64,000 nt of DNA. Source: an uncultured Roseicyclus sp. (lineage in GTDB: Bacteria > Pseudomonadota > Alphaproteobacteria > Rhodobacterales > Rhodobacteraceae). The stretch is from contig CANLXA010000002.1 in assembly GCA_947494975.1 (NCBI GenBank), positions 930,001-994,000 on the forward strand, given 5' to 3'. This document shows, one piece after another, positions 33,501-41,141 of the stretch; position 1 is the stretch's first letter, and each line of letters starts with the position of its first letter. The translations under genes and the position numbers were made by a program. Under the pieces are notes generated by a model, which searched no databases, was not told where the DNA came from, and saw only the letters and a list, made by a program, of their open reading frames with translations.

Positions 33501-34631
33501 CCGGTCCGGCAGATCCGCGAAGGTGCGCGCGCCGATCTGGGCCATGTTCGATTGCATGTCCTTGACGAGGATATCGTGCCAATGGGCGGGCCCGTCGCGG
33601 CCCAGGGCGGCGAGCGCGTAGTGCCAGGCCCGGCCCATCATCACGAAATCCGCCCCCAGGGCCAGCGCGCGCAGGATGTCGAGGCCGCCTTCGACGCCGC
33701 TGTCGAAGATCAGCGGGAGGGTGCAGGCGGCGCGGATTTCAGGGAGCAGAGAGAGGGAACCGGGCGCGCCGTCGAACTGGCGGCCGGCATGGTTGGAGAC
33801 CCAGATGGCGTCCACGCCCGCGGCCTCAGCCTGGCTCGCGATGTCGGGTTCACAGACGCCTTTGAGGATGAAATCCCCCTCCCATCCGTCCCGCAAGGCG
33901 GCGACATACTCCCAATCCGGGGCGGCGCGCAGCAGGTAGCCGATATGGGCGGTGGACGGCAGCGGGCCTTTGGTGGCCAGATCGGCGGCGTAGCTGTCCA
34001 TCAGCCGCATCCGGGGCAGGCCACCGGCCTGAATACCCATGGCCCAGGCCGGGCACAGCGCCACCTGAGCCAGCAGGCGCGGCGTCAGGCGGGGGGGCTG
34101 CACAAGGCCGCCGCGTGTCTGCCGTTCGCGGCGGGAGGCGGCGGGCACATCCACGGTCAGGACCAGCGTGTGGAACCCGGCCGCTTTCGCCCGGCGCAGC
34201 ATGTCATCGCGGACCTCGGGCGCCTTGGGCGGATATAACTGGAACCAGCCCTGATCGCCGACCTTCGAGCCCAGTTTTTCGGGCACCGCCGTTGCCACCG
34301 TCGACAGGGTATAGGGGATGCCCGCGCGGGCGGCGTGGCGGGCCAGCAGCAGTTCCGCCTCCGGCCAGATCAGGCCGGACATCCCCACCGGCGCGATGCC
34401 GAAGGGGGCCGGGTAGGTGCGGCCCAGAACCGAGCAGGAGAGATCTGGCGCAACCTCCCCGCGCAGGGCGGCGGGGCGGAACAGGACTTCGTCCAGCGCC
34501 GCCCGGTTGCGCCGCGCCGTGGCCTCCGCCCCAGTCGCCGAATCCAGGTATTCCCAGACGAAATGCGGGATGCGGCGCCGGGCGCGGGCCTTCAGGTCGC
34601 CCAGGGCGGGATATCGGGCATGCAGATCCAT
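33486..34631 (-). CDS. lldD: FMN-dependent alpha-hydroxy-acid oxidase/dehydrogenase (LldD type)
   Basis: This 381-residue protein has the L-lactate dehydrogenase/glycolate oxidase fold. FMN-binding elements are PFGIAPVGMSGLIWPEAELL and WFQLYPPK; the catalytic His and substrate Arg lie in VSNHAGRQFDGAPGSLSLLP. The phosphate-binding IFDSGVEGGLDILRALALGA follows. The natural substrate could be L-lactate, glycolate or mandelate, so the lldD symbol is approximate. ATG 34631 is the start; weak ribosome-binding site. The BLUF gene begins 170 bp away, diverging. Confidence 0.88.
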   Translation of the reverse strand: MDLHARYPALGDLKARARRRIPHFVWEYLDSATGAEATARRNRAALDEVLFRPAALRGEVAPDLSCSVLGRTYPAPFGIAPVGMSGLIWPEAELLLARHAARAGIPYTLSTVATAVPEKLGSKVGDQGWFQLYPPKAPEVRDDMLRRAKAAGFHTLVLTVDVPAASRRERQTRGGLVQPPRLTPRLLAQVALCPAWAMGIQAGGLPRMRLMDSYAADLATKGPLPSTAHIGYLLRAAPDWEYVAALRDGWEGDFILKGVCEPDIASQAEAAGVDAIWVSNHAGRQFDGAPGSLSLLPEIRAACTLPLIFDSGVEGGLDILRALALGADFVMMGRAWHYALAALGRDGPAHWHDILVKDMQSNMAQIGARTFADLPDRLMRD

Positions 34632-34801
34632 GGCGACGACAGAACCCGGCCTTGCCGGACAACTCAACCCGTCGGCTGCATAATTTGCCGTTGGGTGTCC
34701 GCCGTCCTGACGTGAAGACTTCCTTTACCTCGATCCGTCATACAGTCGGGAGCCCGCACGGTCCGACGCGCCGATGGGTGTGAGGAGGGGAAACGGGACA
34801 G

Positions 34802-35260
34802 ATGATCCGACTGTATTATACAAGTGAATTGCAGCCCGGCATTCCGGCCGACGAGATCGGCAAGATCCTGCAGGTGGCCCGCGCCCGCAACCGGCAAGAG
34901 GGCATCACCGGAATGCTGATCCTGCACGGGGACCGGGTGATGCAGTTTCTCGAAGGGCCGGAAGACAAGGTGCGGGCCTGTTACGAGCGGATCATGCACG
35001 ATCCCCGGCATTCCAACGTGCAGCCCGGCGCGCGCATCAAGGCGCGGTCGCGGGTGTTCGAGACGTGGTATATGGGCGTGGCCAACGTGGATGACATGCC
35101 CGCCGATCTGGCCGACAGCGTGCGCAGCCTGTCCGCCTTGTCCGAGCGGCTGGACCAGGCCCGGACGAAGCAGCTGGATTGGGAAAACAAGACCGTGGTG
35201 AGCGCGATGCGGATCTTCCTGACGCGATTTCGGCATCAGCACGGGGCCGGGGCGATCTGA
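34802..35260 (+). CDS. BLUF-domain blue-light photoreceptor
   Basis: This 152-residue protein is mainly one BLUF domain that binds FAD and senses blue light. Key residues are visible: Tyr6 (LYYTS), Asn30 (ARARNRQEGITGMLI), Gln48 (VMQFLEG) and Trp89 (FETWYMG), which form the light-induced hydrogen-bond switch. A C-terminal alpha-helical extension (about 105-152) could pair with an output partner; no effector domain is fused. A divergent FMN oxidase gene lies upstream. The start is ATG 34802 after GGGAAACGGGACAG. Confidence 0.93.
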   Translation: MIRLYYTSELQPGIPADEIGKILQVARARNRQEGITGMLILHGDRVMQFLEGPEDKVRACYERIMHDPRHSNVQPGARIKARSRVFETWYMGVANVDDMPADLADSVRSLSALSERLDQARTKQLDWENKTVVSAMRIFLTRFRHQHGAGAI

Positions 35261-35352
35261 GCGCCAGGCCATCCGGGCGCCGCCACGCCGGGGGGTGAAC
35301 AAAATGGAAACGCGGGTTTCGTTTGGTCAACCGGCACGCTATTCTGCGCGCC

Positions 35353-37980
35353 ATGAGCAGTTACGACGATTCCGATGCGTTCGAGGCCGCCGCCTCCTCG
35401 TCCCTGGCCGCCCGCGCGATGTCGGCGCGGACGTCATCGGGGCTGACGGGTGGCCCTCAGCCCTACCTTGACGGGTTGAACCCCGCGCAGTTGGAGGCGG
35501 TCCATCAGCTGGATGGCCCGGTCCTGATGCTGGCGGGCGCCGGGACGGGCAAGACCCGCGCCCTGACCGCGCGCATCGCGCATCTGCTCTCCACCGGCCA
35601 TGCGCGCCCGAACGAGATCCTCGCGGTGACGTTCACCAACAAGGCCGCGCGCGAGATGAAAAACCGCGTGGGCCACCTGCTGGGCCAACCGGCGGAGGGG
35701 ATGCCCTGGCTCGGCACGTTCCACGCGATCTGTGTGAAGCTGCTGCGCCGCCATGCGGAACTGGCGGGCTTGAAGAGCAACTTCACGATCCTCGATACGG
35801 ACGATCAGAACCGGCTTCTGAAGCAGCTGATCATCGCGGCGGAGATTGACGACAAACGCTGGCCCGCGCGCGCGCTGGGCTCGATCATCGACGGCTGGAA
35901 GAACCGGGCGCTGACGCCCGACAAGGTGCCGACGGCGGATCACGGCGCGTTCAACCATCGCGGGGTGGAGCTGTACGCCCAATACCAGACCCGCCTGACC
36001 GAGCTGAATGCCTGTGATTTCGGCGACCTGCTGCTGCATGTGATCCGCATTTTTCAGGAGAACGAGGACCTTCTGGCGCAATACCAGCGCTGGTTCCGCT
36101 ATATCCTCGTGGACGAATACCAGGATACGAATGTGGCCCAGTATCTGTGGCTGCGGCTTCTGGCGGCGGGGCACAAGAATATCTGCTGCGTCGGCGATGA
36201 CGATCAGTCGATCTATGGCTGGCGCGGCGCGGAAGTGGGCAACATCCTGCGGTTCGAGAAGGATTTCCCGGGCGCGAAGGTCGTGCGGCTGGAGCAGAAT
36301 TATCGCTCCACCGGCCATATTCTGGCGGCCGCCAGTGGCGTGATCGAGGGCAACAAGGGCCGGTTGGGCAAGACGCTCTGGACCGCCGGGGAAGATGGCG
36401 AAAAGGTTCGCCTGATCGGTCACTGGGACGGCGATGAGGAAGCCCGCTGGGTGGGCGAAGAGATAGAAGATATGCAGGCGGCGCGGGGGCGGTACAAGTA
36501 CCGCGTCAACGTAAGATCGGTTAGCCCGCAACAAGAAGCCGAGAGACTATCGAAGGGCGGCGCTGTTTCTAAGCATCGTGAAGGAGATATTCACCAAACG
36601 ACGCTGGCGAGAGAACAGGTTTTTTCTGACGCGGGCAAAGACAATCTGCCATTGCCGCAGGGATTTGAATTGGACGAAGTGGCCATCCTCGTGCGCGCCA
36701 GCCACCAGATGCGCGCGTTTGAGGACCGGTTCCTGACCATCGGCCTACCCTACCGTGTGATCGGGGGGCCGCGCTTCTATGAGCGGATGGAGATCCGGGA
36801 CGCGATGGCCTATTTCCGCATGGTCGTCAGCCCCGATGACGATCTGGCCTTCGAGCGGATCGTGAACACGCCCAAGCGCGGGCTGGGTGACAAGGCGCAG
36901 CAGACGATCCAGCGTATGGCCCGGTCGAACGGCGTGAGCCTGCTGGAGGGCGCGCGGCTCTGCGTGGAGACGCAGGCGATTGGCGGGAAGGGCGGCAAGG
37001 AATTGCGGGTGCTCGTCGACGGGTTGGCCCGTTGGCGGCAGATGATCACCGGCCCGCTACGGCAGGTTGGCCCCACTGATGATCTGATCGAGGAAGACGG
37101 CGCGATCAAAGGTGTGAGCCATGTCGAACTGGCCGAGATCATCCTCGACGAATCCGGCTACACGGCCCATTGGCAGAACGACAAGACGCCCGAGGCGCCG
37201 GGGCGGCTGGAGAACCTCAAGGAACTGGTCAAGGCGCTGGAAAGCTTCGAGAACCTGCAAGGGTTTCTGGAGCATGTCAGCCTGATCATGGACAATGAAA
37301 GCGACGATCAGGACCCGAAAGTGACGCTCATGACGTTGCACGCGGCCAAGGGGCTGGAGTTTCCGGCGATCTTCCTGCCGGGCTGGGAAGACGGGTTGTT
37401 TCCGTCACAGCGCAGCATGGATGAAAGCGGCATCACCGGCCTCGAAGAGGAGCGGCGGCTGGCCTATGTCGGCATCACGCGGGCAGAGGAGGTGTGCACG
37501 ATCTCGTTTGCCGGGAACCGCCGGGTCTATGGCCAATGGCAGAGCCAGATGCCGAGCCGCTTCATCGACGAATTGCCCGAGGCCCATGTGGAGGTGCTGA
37601 CGCCGCCGGGCCTCTATGGCCATCAGGGCGGGATGTCGGCCAGCGCCAGCCCGGTTGAGCAGACCATGGCGGGCAGCAACCTGCATGAGCGCGCGGCGCG
37701 CGCGGATGTGTATAATTCGCCGGGATGGCGGCGTTTGCAGGCCAATCAGGGCCAGCGCGGCCTGCGCCAGCCGTCCGAGGCCAAGACCATGACCATCGAT
37801 GCGGAGGCGGTGAGCGCCTTTTCCATCGGCGACCGGGTGTTCCACCAGAAATTCGGCTATGGCGAGGTGATGCATGTCGAGGGCGACAAGCTGGCCATCG
37901 AGTTCGACAAGGCGGGCAGCAAGCACGTGGTGGGCCGGTTCCTTGTGGCTGCGGGTGACAGCGGCGACGTACCGTTCTGA
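35353..37980 (+). CDS. uvrD: UvrD/PcrA-family DNA helicase II with atypical insert
   Basis: This 875-residue SF1A helicase contains all motifs: Walker A AGAGTGKT (61-68), TNKAAREMK, motif II DEYQDTN, GDDDQSIYGWRG, QNYRS, TLHAAKGLEF and VGITRAEE. The C-terminal Tudor-like tail (FSIGDRVFHQKFGYGEVMHV) is present. It unwinds DNA in excision and mismatch repair. Residues about 382-439 are an insert of lower GC and unusual composition between conserved blocks IEDMQAARG and LDEVAILVRASHQ; see the separate entry. ATG 35353 is used; a 10-codon longer frame is possible. Confidence 0.93.
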   Translation: MSSYDDSDAFEAAASSSLAARAMSARTSSGLTGGPQPYLDGLNPAQLEAVHQLDGPVLMLAGAGTGKTRALTARIAHLLSTGHARPNEILAVTFTNKAAREMKNRVGHLLGQPAEGMPWLGTFHAICVKLLRRHAELAGLKSNFTILDTDDQNRLLKQLIIAAEIDDKRWPARALGSIIDGWKNRALTPDKVPTADHGAFNHRGVELYAQYQTRLTELNACDFGDLLLHVIRIFQENEDLLAQYQRWFRYILVDEYQDTNVAQYLWLRLLAAGHKNICCVGDDDQSIYGWRGAEVGNILRFEKDFPGAKVVRLEQNYRSTGHILAAASGVIEGNKGRLGKTLWTAGEDGEKVRLIGHWDGDEEARWVGEEIEDMQAARGRYKYRVNVRSVSPQQEAERLSKGGAVSKHREGDIHQTTLAREQVFSDAGKDNLPLPQGFELDEVAILVRASHQMRAFEDRFLTIGLPYRVIGGPRFYERMEIRDAMAYFRMVVSPDDDLAFERIVNTPKRGLGDKAQQTIQRMARSNGVSLLEGARLCVETQAIGGKGGKELRVLVDGLARWRQMITGPLRQVGPTDDLIEEDGAIKGVSHVELAEIILDESGYTAHWQNDKTPEAPGRLENLKELVKALESFENLQGFLEHVSLIMDNESDDQDPKVTLMTLHAAKGLEFPAIFLPGWEDGLFPSQRSMDESGITGLEEERRLAYVGITRAEEVCTISFAGNRRVYGQWQSQMPSRFIDELPEAHVEVLTPPGLYGHQGGMSASASPVEQTMAGSNLHERAARADVYNSPGWRRLQANQGQRGLRQPSEAKTMTIDAEAVSAFSIGDRVFHQKFGYGEVMHVEGDKLAIEFDKAGSKHVVGRFLVAAGDSGDVPF
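36493..36666 (+). other. In-frame foreign-looking insert within uvrD
   Basis: About 58 extra codons interrupt the junction that in UvrD proteins joins domain 1A motif IV to the ILVRASHQ strand. They encode a hydrophilic stretch (YKYRVNVRSVSPQQEAERLS ... KDNLPLPQG) with more A+T and rarer codons (AGA, CTA, TCT, TTT) than the flanks. GCGGTAC-AA-GTACCGC, an inverted repeat, covers 36489-36504 at the left edge. The frame is maintained on both sides. The edges are approximate because no homologue could be aligned. Confidence 0.55.
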
Positions 37981-38051
37981 TCATGTTTGCGTGAGGCGGG
38001 CGCAGGTATCCCATACTCGACCCGCGGGGGGGCGAGACCTAGGTGATAGCG

Positions 38052-38651
38052 ATGATGATGCCCCGTTCGATCCCCACATCCCTGCGCGATCTGCTTGAGA
38101 GTGCGGCGCTGCTTGTGGCGCTGTCGCTTTGTCTGGCCGGGACGGCGCAGGCGCAGGACTATCTGCCGCGGGAGGAGGTTGTGGCGCTGTTGCGCGAGAA
38201 TGCGATTTGTTACGAGCCCAACACCTTCGGGGATTGCACCTATGCCGAAGTGTTCCATCAGCCCGATGGGCCGGAGGTGACCTCCCGCCTGGCGTTGATG
38301 GCGGGGCCAGGCCAGATGCTGATCCTTGAACAGATGTCCACGCTTGTGGGTGATGCGCTGTGCATTCGCGATGGCGATCTGGGGATTTTGCGCACGTATG
38401 TCCTGCAGGACACGGCGTTCTTTTTCGATTTTCGCGGGCAGGTTCAACAATCGCCGGAGCGGACGGCGGAGGTGATCGCCGCCTTTGCCGAAGGGGCGCA
38501 ATCCAAGACCTGCTTCCGTTTTGTCCGCGACCCGTCCGACCCCGACGCGTTGGTACAGCATATCTTCGCCGACAGCGTGCGCCAGACCGGCGAAAGCCGG
38601 GTGCATCTGGTGCCGCTGAGCGAAAATGTCGTGCGTTTGCTGGTGCAGTGA
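38052..38651 (+). CDS. Secreted protein of unknown function, first of a paralog pair
   Basis: This roughly 199-residue protein has a signal peptide (SAALLVALSLCLAGTAQAQD). The mature region aligns with the next gene: YLPREEVVALLRENAICYEP versus YLTRAELEAHMRESVFCYYP, then CTYAEVF versus CAWAELY, GDALCIRD versus GDALCIDH, and CFRFVRDPSDPDALVQHIF versus CFRYTNDPDNPGQLLQHVF. Four Cys are conserved between the two. No named family is recognised. ATG choice among 38052/38055/38058 is arbitrary. Confidence 0.75.
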   Translation: MMMPRSIPTSLRDLLESAALLVALSLCLAGTAQAQDYLPREEVVALLRENAICYEPNTFGDCTYAEVFHQPDGPEVTSRLALMAGPGQMLILEQMSTLVGDALCIRDGDLGILRTYVLQDTAFFFDFRGQVQQSPERTAEVIAAFAEGAQSKTCFRFVRDPSDPDALVQHIFADSVRQTGESRVHLVPLSENVVRLLVQ

Positions 38652-38750
38652 TGGGACGGTCCTTGTGCCACAGCGATCCCACCTCGACCGACCGCACCCC
38701 GCGTCCTAGGTTAGCCAAAACATCAATCCGTTCCCGATGAGGCCCGTTTC

Positions 38751-39320
38751 ATGATTGCCCGTTTTTCCATTGCCGCCGCCTGCCTGACCCTGTGCGCCAC
38801 GGGGCCGCTGAGCGCCCAGAGTGCCGAGTACCTGACGCGGGCCGAGCTTGAGGCGCATATGCGCGAGAGCGTGTTTTGCTATTACCCCTCGCCGCGGTTT
38901 TCCTGCGCCTGGGCCGAGCTTTACACCGATCTGAACGCCGATCACGCGGTGCTGCAATCGGCCAGTGCGGTCTGGGATGAGCCGATGTCGGTGCTGGAAT
39001 TCCGCATCGAGTGGGACGGCGATGCATTGTGCATCGATCACGAGAGCCAGGGCCTGCTGTCGATGCGGGAGGCCGAGGGCTACCGGTTTCCGTTCGATTT
39101 GGAGGGGTTGGAGCGTCTGCCCGATGACGGCCTGCCAGAGATGATCCGCGAGTTCCGCGACAGCTCCAGCCCCGATGCCTGTTTCCGCTACACCAATGAC
39201 CCGGACAATCCGGGGCAGTTGTTGCAGCATGTCTTTTATGGCGGTGAGGAGCAGCAGGATCGGGATCCGATCGCGCTGATCCCGCTATTCGCCGGGGGCG
39301 TTGCGATCAACCCGGGCTGA
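38751..39320 (+). CDS. Secreted protein of unknown function, second of a paralog pair
   Basis: This 189-residue protein has a signal peptide (SIAAACLTLCATGPLSAQSA) and the conserved Cys-rich pattern shared with the preceding gene (see that entry), including CYYPSPRFSC, DALCIDHESQ and ACFRYTNDPD. It starts 99 nt after the first copy, the two being a tandem duplication that has diverged strongly. Its end overlaps the convergent LysE gene by 14 nt. Confidence 0.75.
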   Translation: MIARFSIAAACLTLCATGPLSAQSAEYLTRAELEAHMRESVFCYYPSPRFSCAWAELYTDLNADHAVLQSASAVWDEPMSVLEFRIEWDGDALCIDHESQGLLSMREAEGYRFPFDLEGLERLPDDGLPEMIREFRDSSSPDACFRYTNDPDNPGQLLQHVFYGGEEQQDRDPIALIPLFAGGVAINPG

Positions 39321-39918
39321 TCGCGCTGGCGAGGATCGGGTAGAGCGACAGGACCAGAAGGGCGGCCATCGTCCAGTTGAAGGCGCGGAGCCGGCCCGGC
39401 CCGTCAAGCCAGCGGCGCACCTGCACCCCGCCCCAGGACCAGGTGGAGACGGCGGGCAGGTTGACCATCACGAAAATTGCCGCCACGGCCACGGCCCCGA
39501 GCCAGCCCGCATTGTCGGGCGCATAGGTGGTCTGGGCATAGATCGACATGTAGATCGCCTTGGGGTTCACCCATTGGAAGCCCGCCGCCTGCAGGAAGGT
39601 GAGCGGGCGCGCATCGTCAGGCGCGTCGGCGGGCGGCGCGGCATTGGCGACTTTCCACGCCAGCCAGAGCAGATATCCCACCGAAATCACGGTGAGCGTC
39701 AGGCGCAGCCAGGGCAGGGTTTCGAACAATTGCACCAGGCCGAGGCCGAGGATCAGCGTCATCGCGCCGTGGCCGAGGGACACGCCGAGCATATGCGGGA
39801 CGGTGCGGCGCAGGCCGAAATTCGCGCCGGAGGCCATCAGCATGATGTTGTTGGGCCCCGGTGTGATCGAGGACGCGAAGGCGAAGAGCACAAGGCCGGT
39901 GAAAAGCTCGTAAGTCAT
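39307..39918 (-). CDS. LysE/RhtB-family amino-acid exporter
   Basis: This 203-residue protein has about six membrane spans and the family N-terminal block LVLFAFASSITPGPNNIMLM (SITPGPN) and HMLGVSLGHGAMTLILGLGL. It exports amino acids or homoserine lactone-type compounds; the exact substrate is unknown. It diverges from the Lrp-type regulator at 39991 with a 72-bp gap, the standard arrangement for such exporters. Confidence 0.9.
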   Translation of the reverse strand: MTYELFTGLVLFAFASSITPGPNNIMLMASGANFGLRRTVPHMLGVSLGHGAMTLILGLGLVQLFETLPWLRLTLTVISVGYLLWLAWKVANAAPPADAPDDARPLTFLQAAGFQWVNPKAIYMSIYAQTTYAPDNAGWLGAVAVAAIFVMVNLPAVSTWSWGGVQVRRWLDGPGRLRAFNWTMAALLVLSLYPILASAISPG

Positions 39919-39990
39919 GGCGCAACATTAGGGAGGTTTGCTGGCAATGAAATTGCGAAATGCGCCGTTGGTGTATAAGATGCGCAACAA

Positions 39991-40443
39991 ATGACCAAGA
40001 TAGATGAAAAAGACCGCCAGATCTTGCGTGAGCTTGAGCGCGATGGCCGCATATCGAACCTCGACCTGGCCGACCGGGTGGCGCTGTCGCCCTCGGCCAC
40101 GCTGCGCCGGGTGCAGGCACTGGAAGCGGCCGGGGTGATCAAGGGGTATCGGGCGGTGCTGGACCCGGCGAAGATGGGCACCGGGTTTGCTGCTTACATA
40201 ACGGTGGGTCTGGGCCTGCACACGAAGGCGGCGCAGGCGGCGTTCGAGGCTGCGCTGGCATCGGCGCCCGAAGTGCGGGAATGCCACAACATCACGGGCA
40301 CTGTCGAATATCTGCTGCGCGTGGAGGTGGCCGATCTGGTCGCCTACAAACGCTTTCACACCGATATTCTGGGCGCCCTGCCGCAGGTGGCCACGATCAC
40401 GACCTTTGTGGTCATGGGATCACCCAAGGATCTGCGCGCCTGA
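39991..40443 (+). CDS. Lrp/AsnC-family transcriptional regulator
   Basis: This 150-residue protein has an N-terminal winged helix-turn-helix (DEKDRQILRELERDGRISNL and ALSPSATLRRVQALEAAGVI) and a C-terminal RAM/ACT ligand domain (ECHNITGTVEYLLRVEVADL). It probably binds an amino acid and controls the divergent LysE-type exporter. The start ATG 39991 is at the end of an A-rich stretch (AAGATGCGCAACAA). Confidence 0.93.
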   Translation: MTKIDEKDRQILRELERDGRISNLDLADRVALSPSATLRRVQALEAAGVIKGYRAVLDPAKMGTGFAAYITVGLGLHTKAAQAAFEAALASAPEVRECHNITGTVEYLLRVEVADLVAYKRFHTDILGALPQVATITTFVVMGSPKDLRA

Positions 40444-40452
40444 TCTGGAAGG

Positions 40453-40717
40453 AAAAAGGGCGGTGACAGTCCTAATGGGAGGAGAAGGACCATCACCGCC
40501 TGAATTCAGCACCTCCGATGGGAGGAAAGGCGGTGCTGTGAGTGTGGTGCCGCTCCTAAGGGAGGAGAAGGAGCTTCACCGGTCGTAACGGCCCCTAGGG
40601 AGGAGGTGGAGCCGATCTTGCGCGCCCATGTCGGGCGGTTGTGGTATGGGCCTGCCCCTAGGGAGGAGGGGGGCAGGGCCCGCTGACCCGGATGCCGATG
40701 GGAGGAAAGGCACCCGG
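40453..40717 (-). ncRNA. Tandem array of six CCTCC-loop hairpins (CcsR / cuckoo-RNA type)
   Basis: Downstream of the DUF1127 gene on the minus strand lie six hairpins, each with a GC stem and a purine-free loop containing TCCTCCC. In plus coordinates they are 40688-40717, 40648-40681, 40589-40614 (weak), 40546-40580, 40507-40538 and 40459-40500. GGGAGGA cores on the plus strand start at 40477, 40520, 40560, 40598, 40661 and 40700. Stems differ in sequence but pair fully (e.g. GGCGGTGA/TCACCGCC), which indicates selection for structure. The last one is followed by CTTTTTCC on the minus strand, so it also terminates. Rhodobacter CcsR1-4 RNAs have this design and gene context: stress-induced, with a motif matching ribosomal anti-SD. 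Confidence 0.85.
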
Positions 40718-40734
40718 TATTCCGTGACCGACGC

Positions 40735-40956
40735 TTACGCGTCGGGGCCGTAGGCGGCTTCCAGCGCGATGCGCTTGATCATCGATGGGTTGATGCCCAG
40801 ATCGTTCATCTCGCGCGGCGACAGGTTGCTAAGTTCTTCCAGCGTCTGGCGGTAGACGCGCCAATTGGCGTATGCCTCAACGGCGTGAGTGCGGATCTCG
40901 GCCAGGCGTGCGCCAAGCGAGAGGGTGTTCGTACGGTTGCCTGCAACGTAGGCCAT
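40735..40956 (-). CDS. DUF1127 protein, CcaF1-like RNA-binding factor
   Basis: This 73-residue basic/aromatic protein has the DUF1127 core YANWRVYRQTLEELSNLSPR then EMNDLGINPSMIKRIALEAA. In Rhodobacter sphaeroides the orthologous gene (ccaF1) precedes the CcsR RNAs, is stress-induced and encodes an RNA-binding protein that affects their processing. Here the six-hairpin array starts 18 nt after its stop, so gene and RNAs are likely one transcript. ATG 40956 follows GAGGACATC. The array relation is seen; the function is carried over from the Rhodobacter case. Confidence 0.85.
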   Translation of the reverse strand: MAYVAGNRTNTLSLGARLAEIRTHAVEAYANWRVYRQTLEELSNLSPREMNDLGINPSMIKRIALEAAYGPDA

Positions 40957-41083
40957 GATGTCCTCATTCTCGTATATGGGACGGCGGGTGCTCTTATCTC
41001 CGGTCCGTCCGAGTGATCGGGTCGTTGCCCTGTTGAGACCAAATGTAAGCGGATGCTGCGGATGCACAATACCGGATCGCGAA

Positions 41084-41121
41084 ATGCTGCTATGCAGCAT
41101 ATGCATAACACATTTATGTTA
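41084..41121. promoter_or_regulatory. Cluster of inverted repeats between CcaF1-like and MFS genes
   Basis: ATGCTGC-TAT-GCAGCAT (41084-41100), the palindrome GCATATGC (41097-41104) and TAACA-N6-TGTTA (41106-41121) sit side by side in the 185-bp region between two divergent genes. The region is much richer in A+T than its surroundings. A regulator or heat-shock-type sigma promoter may act here; no consensus could be assigned. Confidence 0.4.
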
Positions 41122-41141
41122 CTTTCCTTAGGGTTAACCAC

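Noticed and set aside
36493-36666. Intein in UvrD
   Set aside because: At about 58 residues it is far too short for a splicing domain (minimum about 130) and lacks the N-terminal Cys/Ser and C-terminal His-Asn.
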